A stretch of DNA of 64,000 bases from Alphaproteobacteria bacterium (GTDB lineage Bacteria > Pseudomonadota > Alphaproteobacteria > Micavibrionales > Micavibrionaceae). The notes beneath the pieces are model-generated. The model had not been told where the DNA came from. It searched no databases and worked only from the letters and a program-made list of their open reading frames with translations. Positions 1-9,858 of this stretch are shown in pieces (position 1 is the stretch's first letter; the number at the start of each line of letters is the position of its first letter). The stretch lies in contig NVTV01000004.1 in the NCBI GenBank assembly GCA_002401695.1, positions 63,415 through 127,414 of the forward strand. Reading direction: 5' to 3'. The translations under genes were made by a program, and so were the position numbers.

Positions 1-147
1 GAAATTGATGGGAAAACTCTCGTGAGTACGACAATTGGTAGTAACAAAGATGATCGCGTAGAAGATCAAAGGCGTATTCTTGATCTTGCTGTTGATACAC
101 ATAAGGCAAAAGCTGCGCTTCAACATGAGGGCGGATTAACGCCTTAA
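1..147 (+). CDS. C-terminal end of an unidentified protein (cut by window edge)
   Basis: An open frame enters the window in frame 1 and ends at a TAA at 145-147, giving the last 48 residues of a protein whose start lies outside. The visible part is charged and looks helical (many Asp, Lys, Arg and Ala) and ends in Gly-Leu-Thr-Pro. No motif can be recognised in so short a piece, so no function is offered. It runs toward panD on the opposite strand, with about 9 bases between the two stop codons. Confidence 0.5.
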   Translation, partial: EIDGKTLVSTTIGSNKDDRVEDQRRILDLAVDTHKAKAALQHEGGLTP

Positions 148-156
148 TGCCTATGT

Positions 157-516
157 TTAAAGACTTGACCTTTTAACCTTGTTATCTTCATCCAACAATA
201 AGACATTTGCGGTGTGCGTTTGGGATTCTTCTTCATCCATTTGGGCGTAGGCGCAGATAATCACTAAATCACCTTTTTTAATTAGGTGTGCCGCCGCGCC
301 GTTAATGCCGATAATGCCCGATCCGCGCTTTCCCGCGATCACATAGGTTGTCAGGCGCGCGCCATTGGTTATATCCAAAACGTCGACTTGTTCATTAATC
401 AGAAAGCCGGCTTGATCGATTAGATCTTGATCGATGGTGATAGAGCCTTCATAATCCAGATCGGCTTGGGTAACGGTCGCGCGATGTAATTTCGCTTTTA
501 ACATTGTCAAAAACAT
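157..516 (-). CDS. panD: Aspartate 1-decarboxylase PanD
   Basis: Makes beta-alanine from L-aspartate in the cytoplasm for pantothenate and coenzyme A synthesis. The 119-residue length matches the family. The self-cleavage site is visible as Tyr22-Glu23-Gly24-Ser25; cleavage between Gly24 and Ser25 makes the pyruvoyl cofactor in known PanD proteins. The conserved NGAAAH segment (near residues 72-77) and the TNGxR segment (near 50-54) are also present. The start lies upstream of a typical KLHRATVT N-terminus; a second Met at residue 5 could be the true start. No other pantothenate gene is next to it. Confidence 0.95.
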   Translation of the reverse strand: MFLTMLKAKLHRATVTQADLDYEGSITIDQDLIDQAGFLINEQVDVLDITNGARLTTYVIAGKRGSGIIGINGAAAHLIKKGDLVIICAYAQMDEEESQTHTANVLLLDEDNKVKRSSL

Positions 517-592
517 AACTTTACTTCCTGTGGCTATCCATGTGTAATCTTCATGTGTTTATAACACTATGTGATGAAAGAAAAGAGAGATT

Positions 593-958
593 ATGATGCG
601 TGACTATGATGACGAAAATATTTTTGCGAGAATTTTAAATGGTGATGTTCCGTGTGATAAAGTTTATGAGGATACGCACGTGTTGGCTTTTAATGATATT
701 ACGGCGCAGGCACCTGTTCATATCTTGGTGATACCAAAGGGAAAGTATGTCTCTATTGATGATTTTGGCGCGCATGCTTCGGCGGAGGAGGTTACGGCGT
801 TTTATCGCGCGATCTCTAAAATCGTGGAGAAGCAGGGTATAACCGAGTCGGGTTTTCGCTGTATCGCGAATACGGGCGATGATGGTGGGCAAGAGGTGCC
901 ACATTTTCATGTGCATATTCTGGGCGGTGAAAAGATTGGCCCTATGGTGTCTAAATAG
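593..958 (+). CDS. HIT family hydrolase (HinT-like)
   Basis: A 121-residue histidine triad protein, probably a purine nucleoside phosphoramidase or a related nucleotide hydrolase of the cytosol. The C-terminal catalytic motif HFHVHI is intact, preceded by the family's NxGxDGGQEVPHFH arrangement. The N-terminus (DENIFARILNGDVPCDKVYED) is typical of HinT, including the Cys position near the start. Two adjacent ATG codons (593 and 596) make the start uncertain by one residue. It is divergent from panD and convergent with the next gene. Confidence 0.93.
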   Translation: MMRDYDDENIFARILNGDVPCDKVYEDTHVLAFNDITAQAPVHILVIPKGKYVSIDDFGAHASAEEVTAFYRAISKIVEKQGITESGFRCIANTGDDGGQEVPHFHVHILGGEKIGPMVSK

Positions 959-964
959 ACTCAA

Positions 965-1531
965 TTACCCTGGGAACATAACCACATTATCGGCCATATA
1001 GCCTGTAACGGCCGGTATATTTTTAATGTTGTCCTTGAGTATTTCTTGCAGGGCAATCACTTCATCAACGATCATCAAGTGCGATTGGAGTTGTGTTGTG
1101 ATGATGTCGAGGATTATTGCTGTTTTCGGGTTTGTGATTTCGAATGATAGCTGGCATAAAGAGGTTAGTTCCAGAAACTCTTCGATATCTTCAAAGATCA
1201 TTGGCATCATCTCACTTTGTGTCTCTGCCCATAGTTCTGGGTTTTCTTCGACCAGATCATTACGGGCGCTGTAACGCTCTATGATGCGGGTGCATTCCAT
1301 ATGCAGGAATGTTAAATCGGGGGAGATGATGGATTCGAACTTTGAAATTTCTTCCATTACAAAGGCGGCGCATAGAAGAGCATTATCGGGTTGAAAATTT
1401 CCCATCATTTCATGCAGAGCATAATGCGCGCTGGCGCTGGGGTTTTGATCAGTGATTAGTAAATCTCGCACAATTAACGGCATTTGTAGCGTGTTCTTTA
1501 AAAGAGCTATTTGTTTTTCACTTTGTGCCAT
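965..1531 (-). CDS. Hypothetical helical protein, 188 aa
   Basis: Not recognised. The protein is almost entirely helix-forming, acidic, and has no signal peptide or membrane segment. It contains a run of Glu, Met and Leu in the middle (near residues 105-120) and ends in a short hydrophobic VVMFPG tail. Codon use looks like that of its neighbours. It faces the HIT gene tail to tail with 6 bases between stops, and yifB starts about 150 bases away on the other strand. It may be lineage-specific. Confidence 0.7.
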   Translation of the reverse strand: MAQSEKQIALLKNTLQMPLIVRDLLITDQNPSASAHYALHEMMGNFQPDNALLCAAFVMEEISKFESIISPDLTFLHMECTRIIERYSARNDLVEENPELWAETQSEMMPMIFEDIEEFLELTSLCQLSFEITNPKTAIILDIITTQLQSHLMIVDEVIALQEILKDNIKNIPAVTGYMADNVVMFPG

Positions 1532-1683
1532 GTCAGCCTCCTGATTAATTTTGATATGTGCGCCTTGATGCGCTTCATATATCTCCTTCTTAATGGGTGA
1601 AAGTGAATAAACTGTTAACGCGGCTTTTGTTTTTTACGGTTGTGTGCGATAAATAGAGATCAAAAGGTGAACAAAGGTGTTTT

Positions 1684-3210
1684 ATGGTCGCGCGGGTTAA
1701 TACGGTTTCATTTCAGGGAATAGAGGTTAAGGCTGTTGATGTTCAGGTGCAGCTGTCCAATGGTTTGCCTGCGTTTAATATTGTGGGGTTGCCGGATAAA
1801 GCAGTGGCGGAGAGTAAGGAACGGGTGCGTGCCGCGTTGCATGCGCTGGGGCTGTCTTTACCGCCAAAGCGTCTTACCGTGAATATGGCACCTGCTGATC
1901 TTGGTAAGCAGGGCAGCCATTTTGATCTGCCGATTGCGCTGGGTGTATTGGGTGCGATGGGGGTTATTCCTAAAGAGGAGTTGAGTAAGTATGTGGTGCT
2001 TGGTGAATTATCGCTGGATGCCTCTATTCGTCCTGTTTCCGGCGTTTTACCCGCGGCGATGCATGCGAATGAGAGCGCGCGTGATTTAATTTGCCCAAAG
2101 GAATGCGGCGGTGAGGCCGCGTGGGCGGGGGATCTGGGCATTATTGCGCCGAATGATTTATTACAGCTGATTAATCATATTAAGGGCACGCAGCTTTTGG
2201 CGCAGCCGGAGGCAATTTTGGCGAATGATAATGCGCTTAATATTCCTGATTTATCACATGTAAAGGGGCAGGAAATCGCGAAGCGCGCTCTGGAGATTAC
2301 GGCGGCGGGGGGCCATAATTTGTTGATGATTGGCGCGCCGGGCAGTGGAAAGTCTATGCTGGCCAGTTGTTTGCCCGCAATTTTACCGCCCCTATCACCG
2401 AAGGAAGCGTTGGAGCTGTCTATGGTGCACTCGCTGGCGGGGATGTTACCCGAAGGCGGGCTTATTCGTCGTCGGCCATTTCGTAACCCTCATCATTCGG
2501 CCTCGCAGCCTGCGCTTATCGGCGGTGGGCAAAAGGTTAGGCCGGGGGAAATTTCGCTCGCCCATCATGGGGTTTTGTTTCTGGATGAGCTGCCTGAATT
2601 CTCGCGGGCAACGCTGGAATCGTTAAGACAACCTCTGGAAACGGGTGATGCGCTGGTGGCACGTGCGAATGCACATGTTCGTTATCCTGCGCGATTTCAA
2701 TTGGTGGCAGCGATGAATCCGTGTCGCTGTGGCTATTTGGGCGATTCGGATATGGAATGCACGAAAGCACCTAGATGTGGTGTGGATTACCAATCGAAAA
2801 TATCAGGGCCATTGATGGATCGTATTGATATTCATGTGGATGTACCGCCCGTTCAAATCGCGGATTTACAAAATGTTGCAACGGGGGATAGTTCGGAGGT
2901 TGTGGCGGCGCGGGTGTTGGCCGCCCGTGAGGTGCAGCGTGAGCGTTATGAACGCTTAGGTATGCAGGGCGTCGCATTTGTGAATGCCAATGCGCAAGGG
3001 GAAATATTAGATTCTGTGACCAAAATGAGCGTAGAAACGCGCGATATACTAACCAAAGCGGTGGAGCGGGCGAAGTTGTCTGCACGTGGATATTACCGTA
3101 TTTTAAAGGTTGCACGTACGATTGCCGATCTGAATGGCGGGGCAGATATGCTTTCTACCGCTGATATCGCAGAGGCGCTGAGTTATCGCCGTATGGTAGT
3201 TTTTGGCTGA
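1684..3210 (+). CDS. comM: YifB/ComM family Mg chelatase-like AAA+ ATPase
   Basis: A 508-residue protein of the ComM/YifB family. ComM of Vibrio is a hexameric helicase that extends branch migration during natural transformation; the role in other bacteria is mostly inferred. It has the N-terminal ChlI-like domain (about residues 1-170, with the NIVGLPDKAVAESKERVRAA signature), a Walker A GAPGSGKS near residue 217, and a Walker B LFLDELPEF near residue 298. A Cys cluster (CRCGY, then two more Cys) follows near residue 345, as in the family, then the C-terminal Mg-chelatase domain. Length is normal. An ATG with a weak CAAAGGTG site just upstream supports the start. Confidence 0.93.
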   Translation: MVARVNTVSFQGIEVKAVDVQVQLSNGLPAFNIVGLPDKAVAESKERVRAALHALGLSLPPKRLTVNMAPADLGKQGSHFDLPIALGVLGAMGVIPKEELSKYVVLGELSLDASIRPVSGVLPAAMHANESARDLICPKECGGEAAWAGDLGIIAPNDLLQLINHIKGTQLLAQPEAILANDNALNIPDLSHVKGQEIAKRALEITAAGGHNLLMIGAPGSGKSMLASCLPAILPPLSPKEALELSMVHSLAGMLPEGGLIRRRPFRNPHHSASQPALIGGGQKVRPGEISLAHHGVLFLDELPEFSRATLESLRQPLETGDALVARANAHVRYPARFQLVAAMNPCRCGYLGDSDMECTKAPRCGVDYQSKISGPLMDRIDIHVDVPPVQIADLQNVATGDSSEVVAARVLAAREVQRERYERLGMQGVAFVNANAQGEILDSVTKMSVETRDILTKAVERAKLSARGYYRILKVARTIADLNGGADMLSTADIAEALSYRRMVVFG

Positions 3211-3356
3211 TTTCTGTTGTTATTATGGTTTAAACCTACATTTAATTTGTATCTGATGCCTGTTTTGCGTTATACTGTTGGTAAGCAATAAATAATAATA
3301 GAGACTCTGTGTGTATGGGGTGTCTTGAGATAAGACTAAAGATGGTGTGAGTTTAT

Positions 3357-4469
3357 ATGTCAAATGATATGGAAAAACAAGGATTAAGTAAGGTTGCCGG
3401 CGTACATGCTCGGGACATTATGGTCGGTCATTCCCTTGTGCCTGATTCCACAGAAGAACATATGTTCTCGACAGGGAAGTTGAAGCAAGCCTTTCTGAAT
3501 GCGGATCCTTTTTCCGGTGAAAACCGACAAACATTTACACAGTCTGTGCTACAAGGTGATACGCCAAATCGTACAGTGCTGCAGTCTATTTCTCCGAAAA
3601 CATCTTATAAGACAGATAGTAATAATACGCAGGCACTTAATCGTAATGCGCAGAGTTCTGTTTCTGATGGTGGCAAGATGCAAGGTAATGCCGCAACGAT
3701 GAAGGCAGATATAAAATCAACAATGGCACGTGCCAAGTCTGATATGAAACAAGCGCAAGCTGAGCAGGCTGATGCAACAAAGCATGCTGCTATTGATCAG
3801 GATATAAGTGTGTCTTCAGCGCAAGATGCGATGAGTCCCCAAGCGGGCGCGGACAAGATAGCAGCGGCAGCGGCGATTACGGCAGATCTTATGGTTGGTG
3901 GCGGTACGTTTGCAACGATGGGGAAAGCAGTCTTTGTTCAGCACGGTGTGTCTGAGCAAGATAAAAAATTATCTCCCAAGCAATTACAGGCTCTTGCAGA
4001 GGATTCTCAGGCGAGAGCGGCAAGCTCGGGTAACAATGAGGCGGCTATTGATTCTAACGCTGGTGCAACAGTGCGTCTCGATGTGGGTGCGAAGAGTAAT
4101 TTTGATTTTGAGGGCATGAGTGTTGATGAATATATAGATCTTGCTCAAACTGATATCGAAGATACGCCCGAGATGATGGCACTTATGGATGATCTCTCGG
4201 CGGTGGATAAGGTTCAGAGTAATCTTGGTCGGTTAGAAGATAGATCGGATGTTGCTTTTGATTTATCTGATGAGAAAGTTGACGCCATTTCGGTTGAGCT
4301 TACAGGGCAGGGATTGCAAGGAATTTCTTCATTTAAGGTGGATACTTTGGCTGCGAATGATGTGACGTTCTCTGCTGTAGAAGATGTTGCACCGAAACTG
4401 AATGCAGATGAAGATATGGCCGAATATAAACCACCGGTGATGGCCTTGGCGCAGATGCAAATGGCCTGA
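3357..4469 (+). CDS. Hypothetical Ala/Asp-rich protein, 370 aa
   Basis: Not recognised. The protein has no signal peptide. A polar first third is followed by a helical, probably coiled-coil stretch rich in Lys, Ala, Gln and Asp (near residues 118-150), then a hydrophobic Ala/Gly segment (near 162-185) that could insert in a membrane or pack in a core. An acidic C-terminal half ends in a Met/Gln/Ala-rich tail. It stands alone, about 146 bases after yifB. Along with several other large unknown genes here it looks lineage-specific; a secreted or surface role is conceivable but not shown. Confidence 0.65.
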   Translation: MSNDMEKQGLSKVAGVHARDIMVGHSLVPDSTEEHMFSTGKLKQAFLNADPFSGENRQTFTQSVLQGDTPNRTVLQSISPKTSYKTDSNNTQALNRNAQSSVSDGGKMQGNAATMKADIKSTMARAKSDMKQAQAEQADATKHAAIDQDISVSSAQDAMSPQAGADKIAAAAAITADLMVGGGTFATMGKAVFVQHGVSEQDKKLSPKQLQALAEDSQARAASSGNNEAAIDSNAGATVRLDVGAKSNFDFEGMSVDEYIDLAQTDIEDTPEMMALMDDLSAVDKVQSNLGRLEDRSDVAFDLSDEKVDAISVELTGQGLQGISSFKVDTLAANDVTFSAVEDVAPKLNADEDMAEYKPPVMALAQMQMA

Positions 4470-4594
4470 TTGGTGGTTTAAAGCCGGTCGTTTTGTTGTG
4501 TAGAATTAAGTTTGATTGAATAGTTAGTTTTTTCTTGAGTATTTCAGTACATTATCTTAGTGTAGCTTTTTTATTTTAACAGTGGTCTTTTCTC

Positions 4595-5632
4595 TTGTCA
4601 TATGCGCATTCAATAGACGTTGCTCAAAAATTTGCAGATTTCGCGTTAAAACGTATTAATGCAGATGATTTGGTGCCGACACCCGAAAATTATGAACTGT
4701 GGTTTGTTTATTATTCCAAGTCAAATCCAGCGTTGGTTAACGCGATTGATGCTTTGCTTGAAAAAACAGGCGGTCGCATATCGGATGAGCAGTGCTATGG
4801 TGTTTTTAATGAGTTTTTGAGCGGTAGCCGCGAAGTGGAAATGGTTTCGGAAGCCGGAAGTCAAATACAAAGGACAATAGACGAGGTTAATGTTGTTGTC
4901 TTTTCGACTAAAAAATATGCTGCTAAATATAATCAAGGCCTTCAAGATGCTAGCGATAAAATTAAGGCTGGTACAAGTGATGGGGATGTTGAGGTGTTGC
5001 TCGCTGACATTATGTCCAGTACAGACGATATGATTGGTCATCATGAGCATTTGGAAGAAATGTTGGAGCATTCAACCAGAGCTATGGAAGATATGCGGCG
5101 CGATCTTGAAATTGCACGCAAAGAGGCGATGACGGATCCTCTCACAGGGCTTGCGAACAGGAAGGCATTTGATCAGGAAATCCATAGTTTGATTGAGGCA
5201 GCAAACAGTGGTGAAGAGCCGCATACATTTAGTATGATCATGCTGGATATTGATCACTTTAAGAAATTTAACGATACTTTCGGTCATCAAGTTGGAGATC
5301 AGGTTTTGAAGCTGGTCGCCAGAACTTTGAAGGCTGGTATCAAAGGTCGGGATGTTGTTGTGCGTTATGGCGGTGAAGAATTTGTGATTTTGTTGCCGAA
5401 CACAAATATACAAGGCGGCATGAAGGTTGCTGAACTTCTTCGTCATGAAGTAGAGAAGAAAGAAGTGGTTAATCGCGTTACAGGTGAAAGTATCGCAAAA
5501 ATCACTTTTTCTGCTGGTGTGGCTGAATACTTGAAAAATGAAGACCGTGAGGATTTCGTTGTCCGTGTGGATGACGCTCTTTACGAAGCAAAAGATGCTG
5601 GTCGAAATCAAGTCCTTGCCTCTTCATCCTAA
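4595..5632 (+). CDS. Diguanylate cyclase with helical N-terminal domain
   Basis: A 345-residue cytoplasmic protein predicted to make cyclic di-GMP from two GTP. The C-terminal GGDEF domain is complete: TDPLTGLANR opens it, the metal and substrate region MLDIDHFKKFND follows, and the active site is GGEEF at residues 259-263. The N-terminal half is helical, without membrane segments or a known sensor. The usual RxxD inhibitory site five residues before the active motif is KGRD here, so product inhibition may be absent. The start must be a TTG at 4595 (the nearby ATG is out of frame). Confidence 0.88.
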   Translation: MSYAHSIDVAQKFADFALKRINADDLVPTPENYELWFVYYSKSNPALVNAIDALLEKTGGRISDEQCYGVFNEFLSGSREVEMVSEAGSQIQRTIDEVNVVVFSTKKYAAKYNQGLQDASDKIKAGTSDGDVEVLLADIMSSTDDMIGHHEHLEEMLEHSTRAMEDMRRDLEIARKEAMTDPLTGLANRKAFDQEIHSLIEAANSGEEPHTFSMIMLDIDHFKKFNDTFGHQVGDQVLKLVARTLKAGIKGRDVVVRYGGEEFVILLPNTNIQGGMKVAELLRHEVEKKEVVNRVTGESIAKITFSAGVAEYLKNEDREDFVVRVDDALYEAKDAGRNQVLASSS

Positions 5633-5704
5633 AAAAAATATTTAAACCTTCTTTTTCTGTTACAAGCTCTTGCATAGATGTGGGGTAACGTCCTATTTAT
5701 AGGT

Positions 5705-7942
5705 ATGCAGGATATATTTGACATTGAAGAAACGCCAAGCGCCGAGAGTGCTTTTACTTACCTTGATACGCTAAACGCGCCGCAACGCGAAGCGGTTGAA
5801 ACGCTGGCGGGTGCGGTGCTGGTTCTGGCGGGCGCGGGGACAGGTAAAACGCGAGTTCTAACTGCGCGTCTGGCGCATTTGCTTAATACTGGTCGTGCAT
5901 ATCCCTCACAGATACTATCAGTAACTTTCACCAATAAAGCGGCGCTTGAAATGAAAGAGCGGATTAGCGAGATGATGGGCGGGCATCCTGTTGAGGGATG
6001 GTGGCTGGGTACGTTCCATTCCTTGGCTGCGCGGATGTTACGCCGTCATGCTGATTTGGTTGGGCTGTCCAGTAATTTCACCATTCTTGATCCTGATGAT
6101 CAGGTGCGCTTGTTAAAGCAGTTGATGGAGGTTGAAGGCGTTGATACTAAGAAATGGACACCTAAATCCTGTATCGGCATTATTGATCGCTGGAAAGATC
6201 GCGGTTTATTGCCTTCGCAGGTGAGCGCTAGTGATGTTGATGATGTGGCGGAGGGTAAAATCCCGTTACTCTATATGAAGTATCAGGCGCGTTTGCGCGC
6301 GATTAATGCATGTGATTTCGGGGATCTATTGCTCCATATGATTACGATTTTGAAGGATCCTGCCAATAAGAATGTGCTGGATGAGTATCATCAGCGTTTT
6401 CGCTATATCTTGGTGGATGAGTATCAGGATACAAATGTCGCGCAATATCTGTGGCTGCGTTTGCTTGCGCAAGGGACGGGGAATATTTGCTGTGTTGGTG
6501 ATGATGACCAGTCGATCTATGGTTGGCGCGGCGCAGAGGTTGGCAATATCTTGAAATTTGAACAGGATTTCAAAGGTGCAAAGATTATCAGGTTGGAGCA
6601 GAATTATCGCTCGACCAATAATATCCTGAAGGTATCGGGCGCGATTATCGAGAATAACGGATCGCGTTTGGGTAAGACCCTATGGTCGGATCAAGGGGAT
6701 GGCGATAAGGTTAAGATTTGCGGTCTTTGGGATGGTGAAGCAGAGGCACGTTGGGTCGGTGAAGAGATTGAGCAGTTACAGCGAGGTGTTAATAGCGAAC
6801 GTGGTGTATCGTTAAGTGATATCGCGGTTCTGGTGCGCACAGGTTTTCAAACACGGGAATTTGAAGAGCGATTTATTAAGCTTGGGCTTGCGTATAAGGT
6901 CATTGGCGGCCCACGTTTTTATGAGCGCAAGGAAATACGAGATGCGCTGGCCTATTTCAGGGTCGTCGTGCAAAAGGACGATGATTTGGCCTTTGAACGT
7001 ATCGTTAATGCGCCCAAACGCGGCATCGGCAAGGCGACGATTACCACATTATATGGCTATGCCCGTGCAAAAGATATCAGCCTGCAATGCGCGATCATGG
7101 ATTTGACCCAGACGGATGAGTTGAGGCCAAAAGTCAAAGAAACCTTGATGAAAATACTGGATGATTTTGAACGCTGGCGTTCGCTGATGGATAACATGAA
7201 CCACGCAGAGCTGGCCGATATGATTTTGGATGAGTCCGGTTATATGGCGATGTGGAAGCTGGATAAATCTCCCGAAGCACCGGGGCGCGTCGAGAATTTG
7301 AAAGAATTAACGGGCGGGATGCAGAGCTATGAGTCTATGCAGGACTTCTTGGAGCATGTTGCCCTCGTCCTTGAAAATCAGGATAGCAAATCTGGTACGT
7401 TTGTGACGCTTATGACCTTGCATGGCGCGAAGGGGTTGGAATTTGATAATGTGTTTCTCCCTGGTTGGGAAGAGGGTTTATTCCCCTCTCAACGCACGAT
7501 GGATGAAAGCGGCGTGAAAGGTTTGGAAGAGGAACGGCGTTTGGCCTATGTCGGGGTGACCCGTGCGCGTAAGCGCGTGTTTATCTCGCATGCGGCGAGT
7601 AGGCGTATTTATGGCAGTTGGGTCAGCTCTGTGCCGGCGCGCTTTATTGATGAAATTCCTGAAGAGTTGATTGATTTCAGTACGCAAAGCGGCATGGTGC
7701 AGGCGGGGCGTTCCCGTCATTGGGATTCCAGTGGCTTTAAGCCAAAGGCAAAGCCCGCGATCAGTACGTTCGAGCGTAAGGTTCAAACGGAAAGCGGTGT
7801 GGTTCTATCGCGCGGTGATCGCATATTTCATGATAAGTTCGGCTATGGAAAGATCATTAATATTGACGGGCATAAGCTCGACATTGTTTTTGAACATAGC
7901 GGCAAAAAACGCGTCATGGATAGCTTTGTTGAAAAATCATAG
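5705..7942 (+). CDS. UvrD/PcrA-type superfamily 1 DNA helicase
   Basis: An ATP-dependent 3'-5' DNA helicase of the UvrD/PcrA/Rep group, for repair, replication restart or removal of recombinase. Visible motifs in order are the Q-like NAPQREAV, Walker A AGAGTGKT, motif Ia TFTNKAALEMKERI, DEYQDTN, GDDDQSIYGWRGA, the QNYRST region, TLHGAKGLEFDNVFLPG and the VGVTRARKR arginine motif. A C-terminal tail ends in the compact segment seen in PcrA/UvrD partner-binding domains. Length of 745 residues is normal. An in-frame ATG at 5678 would add nine residues; 5705 gives a more typical N-terminus. Confidence 0.93.
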   Translation: MQDIFDIEETPSAESAFTYLDTLNAPQREAVETLAGAVLVLAGAGTGKTRVLTARLAHLLNTGRAYPSQILSVTFTNKAALEMKERISEMMGGHPVEGWWLGTFHSLAARMLRRHADLVGLSSNFTILDPDDQVRLLKQLMEVEGVDTKKWTPKSCIGIIDRWKDRGLLPSQVSASDVDDVAEGKIPLLYMKYQARLRAINACDFGDLLLHMITILKDPANKNVLDEYHQRFRYILVDEYQDTNVAQYLWLRLLAQGTGNICCVGDDDQSIYGWRGAEVGNILKFEQDFKGAKIIRLEQNYRSTNNILKVSGAIIENNGSRLGKTLWSDQGDGDKVKICGLWDGEAEARWVGEEIEQLQRGVNSERGVSLSDIAVLVRTGFQTREFEERFIKLGLAYKVIGGPRFYERKEIRDALAYFRVVVQKDDDLAFERIVNAPKRGIGKATITTLYGYARAKDISLQCAIMDLTQTDELRPKVKETLMKILDDFERWRSLMDNMNHAELADMILDESGYMAMWKLDKSPEAPGRVENLKELTGGMQSYESMQDFLEHVALVLENQDSKSGTFVTLMTLHGAKGLEFDNVFLPGWEEGLFPSQRTMDESGVKGLEEERRLAYVGVTRARKRVFISHAASRRIYGSWVSSVPARFIDEIPEELIDFSTQSGMVQAGRSRHWDSSGFKPKAKPAISTFERKVQTESGVVLSRGDRIFHDKFGYGKIINIDGHKLDIVFEHSGKKRVMDSFVEKS

Positions 7943-7948
7943 GCTGAT

Positions 7949-8695
7949 TTAGAAGTCTAGTTTTCCTGCGGCAATGATCTCTCCGTATCCACCTTCTTGG
8001 GCAAATATCGTAATACCGTCGAGCGTCTCGCCAGCGATAAGAGATTTTGGCATTGGGAATTTATGTGTAACGCCTGCGCCTTGCCATTTCCCTAAATTAG
8101 TATAGCTGAGAGCGGCATTCGCATAAGTAATTGATTTTCCATTGTTTTCACCGTTTTTAATGTCTTGTTTATGGTTCTTTTTATATCCGAAAGCCCATAA
8201 ATGGTAATCGCCTTCCTCTATATTGGGTAGGGAAAAATTGATCAAGTCGGTGCCTTTGACCGTTATGTTAATATTTTGAATAGGCTTTGCGGCGGCTTTT
8301 TTGAGGGCAGAGTCGATTTTATCATTATGGGAGCCGATGAAGCCAGCCCCACCATTTACAATCATTTGCGGTGTGTAAATGCGTTTTGTTCCATTCATAC
8401 CGGCGTAACCATGTTGACGCATATCGCAGAAATCTTGGGATAGTGTGTCTTTCCAGTGTAGATGATTGAAATAAGACACATGACAGCCCAATGTAATTAC
8501 ATTGTCATTTTGTGACAGGGTCGCCAATATTCTGTCCGCGGGCGGGCATGAGGAACATCCTTGCGAGGTGTAAAGTTCAACCACGACAGGTGCGCTGACT
8601 GTAGGCAGCTTCGCCCCATATTGCGCGTAGAGACCTTGTGCGGAAATACCGGCAATGATAAGCATTAGGGCTATAAAAAACGTTTTTTGCATCAT
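7949..8695 (-). CDS. Exported DUF1223 thioredoxin-like protein
   Basis: A 248-residue protein with an N-terminal hydrophobic signal segment (residues about 5-23) and a thioredoxin-like CSSC motif in YTSQGCSSCPPAD, as in the DUF1223 family. These proteins are usually periplasmic and of unknown function. A HVSYFNHLHWKD segment, typical of the family, follows. The gene converges on the helicase gene with only 6 bases between them. The family assignment is confident; the redox role is inferred from the CxxC motif only. Confidence 0.87.
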   Translation of the reverse strand: MMQKTFFIALMLIIAGISAQGLYAQYGAKLPTVSAPVVVELYTSQGCSSCPPADRILATLSQNDNVITLGCHVSYFNHLHWKDTLSQDFCDMRQHGYAGMNGTKRIYTPQMIVNGGAGFIGSHNDKIDSALKKAAAKPIQNINITVKGTDLINFSLPNIEEGDYHLWAFGYKKNHKQDIKNGENNGKSITYANAALSYTNLGKWQGAGVTHKFPMPKSLIAGETLDGITIFAQEGGYGEIIAAGKLDF

Positions 8696-8870
8696 AATAT
8701 TACATTCGTATCTTTGTTTGATTTGGTTTCACCAGCCTATCTTATCTGCTTTTGTTCGAAAAGCATAAATTGTCCCCGCTTATGATTTTGGTTTTAGTTG
8801 CCAGTCATTGTGTTCTGCTTTAAACTCCTTCATATTAATCACTTAAAGAACATATAGATGGATAGAGCTT

Positions 8871-9833
8871 ATGGCGCATAAAGCAAAAATTGCGACTGTG
8901 TTTGGTGGAACCGGATTTCTTGGCAAACAGGTTGTGCACAGGTTGGCTGCACGCGGTGTTACGGTCAAGATAGCAACCCGGGTGCCGGAGCGTGCAAATT
9001 TTTTGAAGACTTGTGGCGCGGTTGGTCAAATTGTGCCTGTTCAGTGTGACTATTCGGATGCACGCAGCATTCATCAAGCCGTTAAAGGCTCTGACTTTGT
9101 GGTTAATTGTGTAGGCATTTTATTTGAACGCAGAAAACGCGCACGATTTGAATATCTGCATGTTGATCTTCCGGCAATCATTGCCAAAGCTTGCGCGGAT
9201 GAAGGGGTGTCACGCTTTACGCATGTTTCTGCTTTGGGGTGCGATACGGGTATCTCGAAATATGCGCAAACCAAGTATGATGGTGAGAACGCGGTGCGTG
9301 CAAATTTCCCTGATGCGATTATTCTGCGTCCAAGTGTGATGTTCGGACAGGGTGATAACTTTTTCAATAAATTTGCGGAACTTTCACGTTTTATGCCGTT
9401 TTTGCCGTTAATTGGTGGTGGGAAAACACGGTTTCAACCTGTTTATGTCGGTGATGTTGCCGAAGTTGTGTCGAAGGGATTATTCGTAGGATCTTCCGAA
9501 TTTCTGGGGCAAACATATCAACTTGGCGGGCCTGATATCGTCACTTTCAGGGGGATTTACGAAAAGTTGTTTAAATATACGGCGCGCCCCAAGAAATTGA
9601 TTTCTGTGCCTTTTCGTATTGCGAAGCTGAAAGCGGCTTTTCTAAAATTTTGGCCGAACCCTATTTTAACACCGGATCAGGTGGATGATTTGAAAACCGA
9701 TAATGTCGTTGATGATAAGGCGCAAGGTATTGATGTGTTCGAAATTCATCCAAAATCTATGGATTTGATATTGCCAGGATATTTGGAGACATATAAATTC
9801 GGCGGGCGCTTCGCGGTAGAGCAGAGTGCTTGA
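8871..9833 (+). CDS. Complex I NDUFA9 subunit family NAD(P)-binding protein
   Basis: A 320-residue atypical short-chain dehydrogenase of the NDUFA9 type. Mitochondrial NDUFA9 is an accessory subunit of complex I, and alphaproteobacteria carry close relatives. The nucleotide-binding GGTGFLG loop is at residues 12-18, followed by the basic patch expected for NADPH. The segments NCVGILFERRKRARFEYLHVD and LRPSVMFGQGDNFFN are family-like. The gene opens a run of three co-directional genes with a SurA-like chaperone and rsmA. No other complex I gene is in the window. Confidence 0.88.
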   Translation: MAHKAKIATVFGGTGFLGKQVVHRLAARGVTVKIATRVPERANFLKTCGAVGQIVPVQCDYSDARSIHQAVKGSDFVVNCVGILFERRKRARFEYLHVDLPAIIAKACADEGVSRFTHVSALGCDTGISKYAQTKYDGENAVRANFPDAIILRPSVMFGQGDNFFNKFAELSRFMPFLPLIGGGKTRFQPVYVGDVAEVVSKGLFVGSSEFLGQTYQLGGPDIVTFRGIYEKLFKYTARPKKLISVPFRIAKLKAAFLKFWPNPILTPDQVDDLKTDNVVDDKAQGIDVFEIHPKSMDLILPGYLETYKFGGRFAVEQSA

Positions 9834-9858
9834 ATTGCATTATATTTTGAAGGAACAG

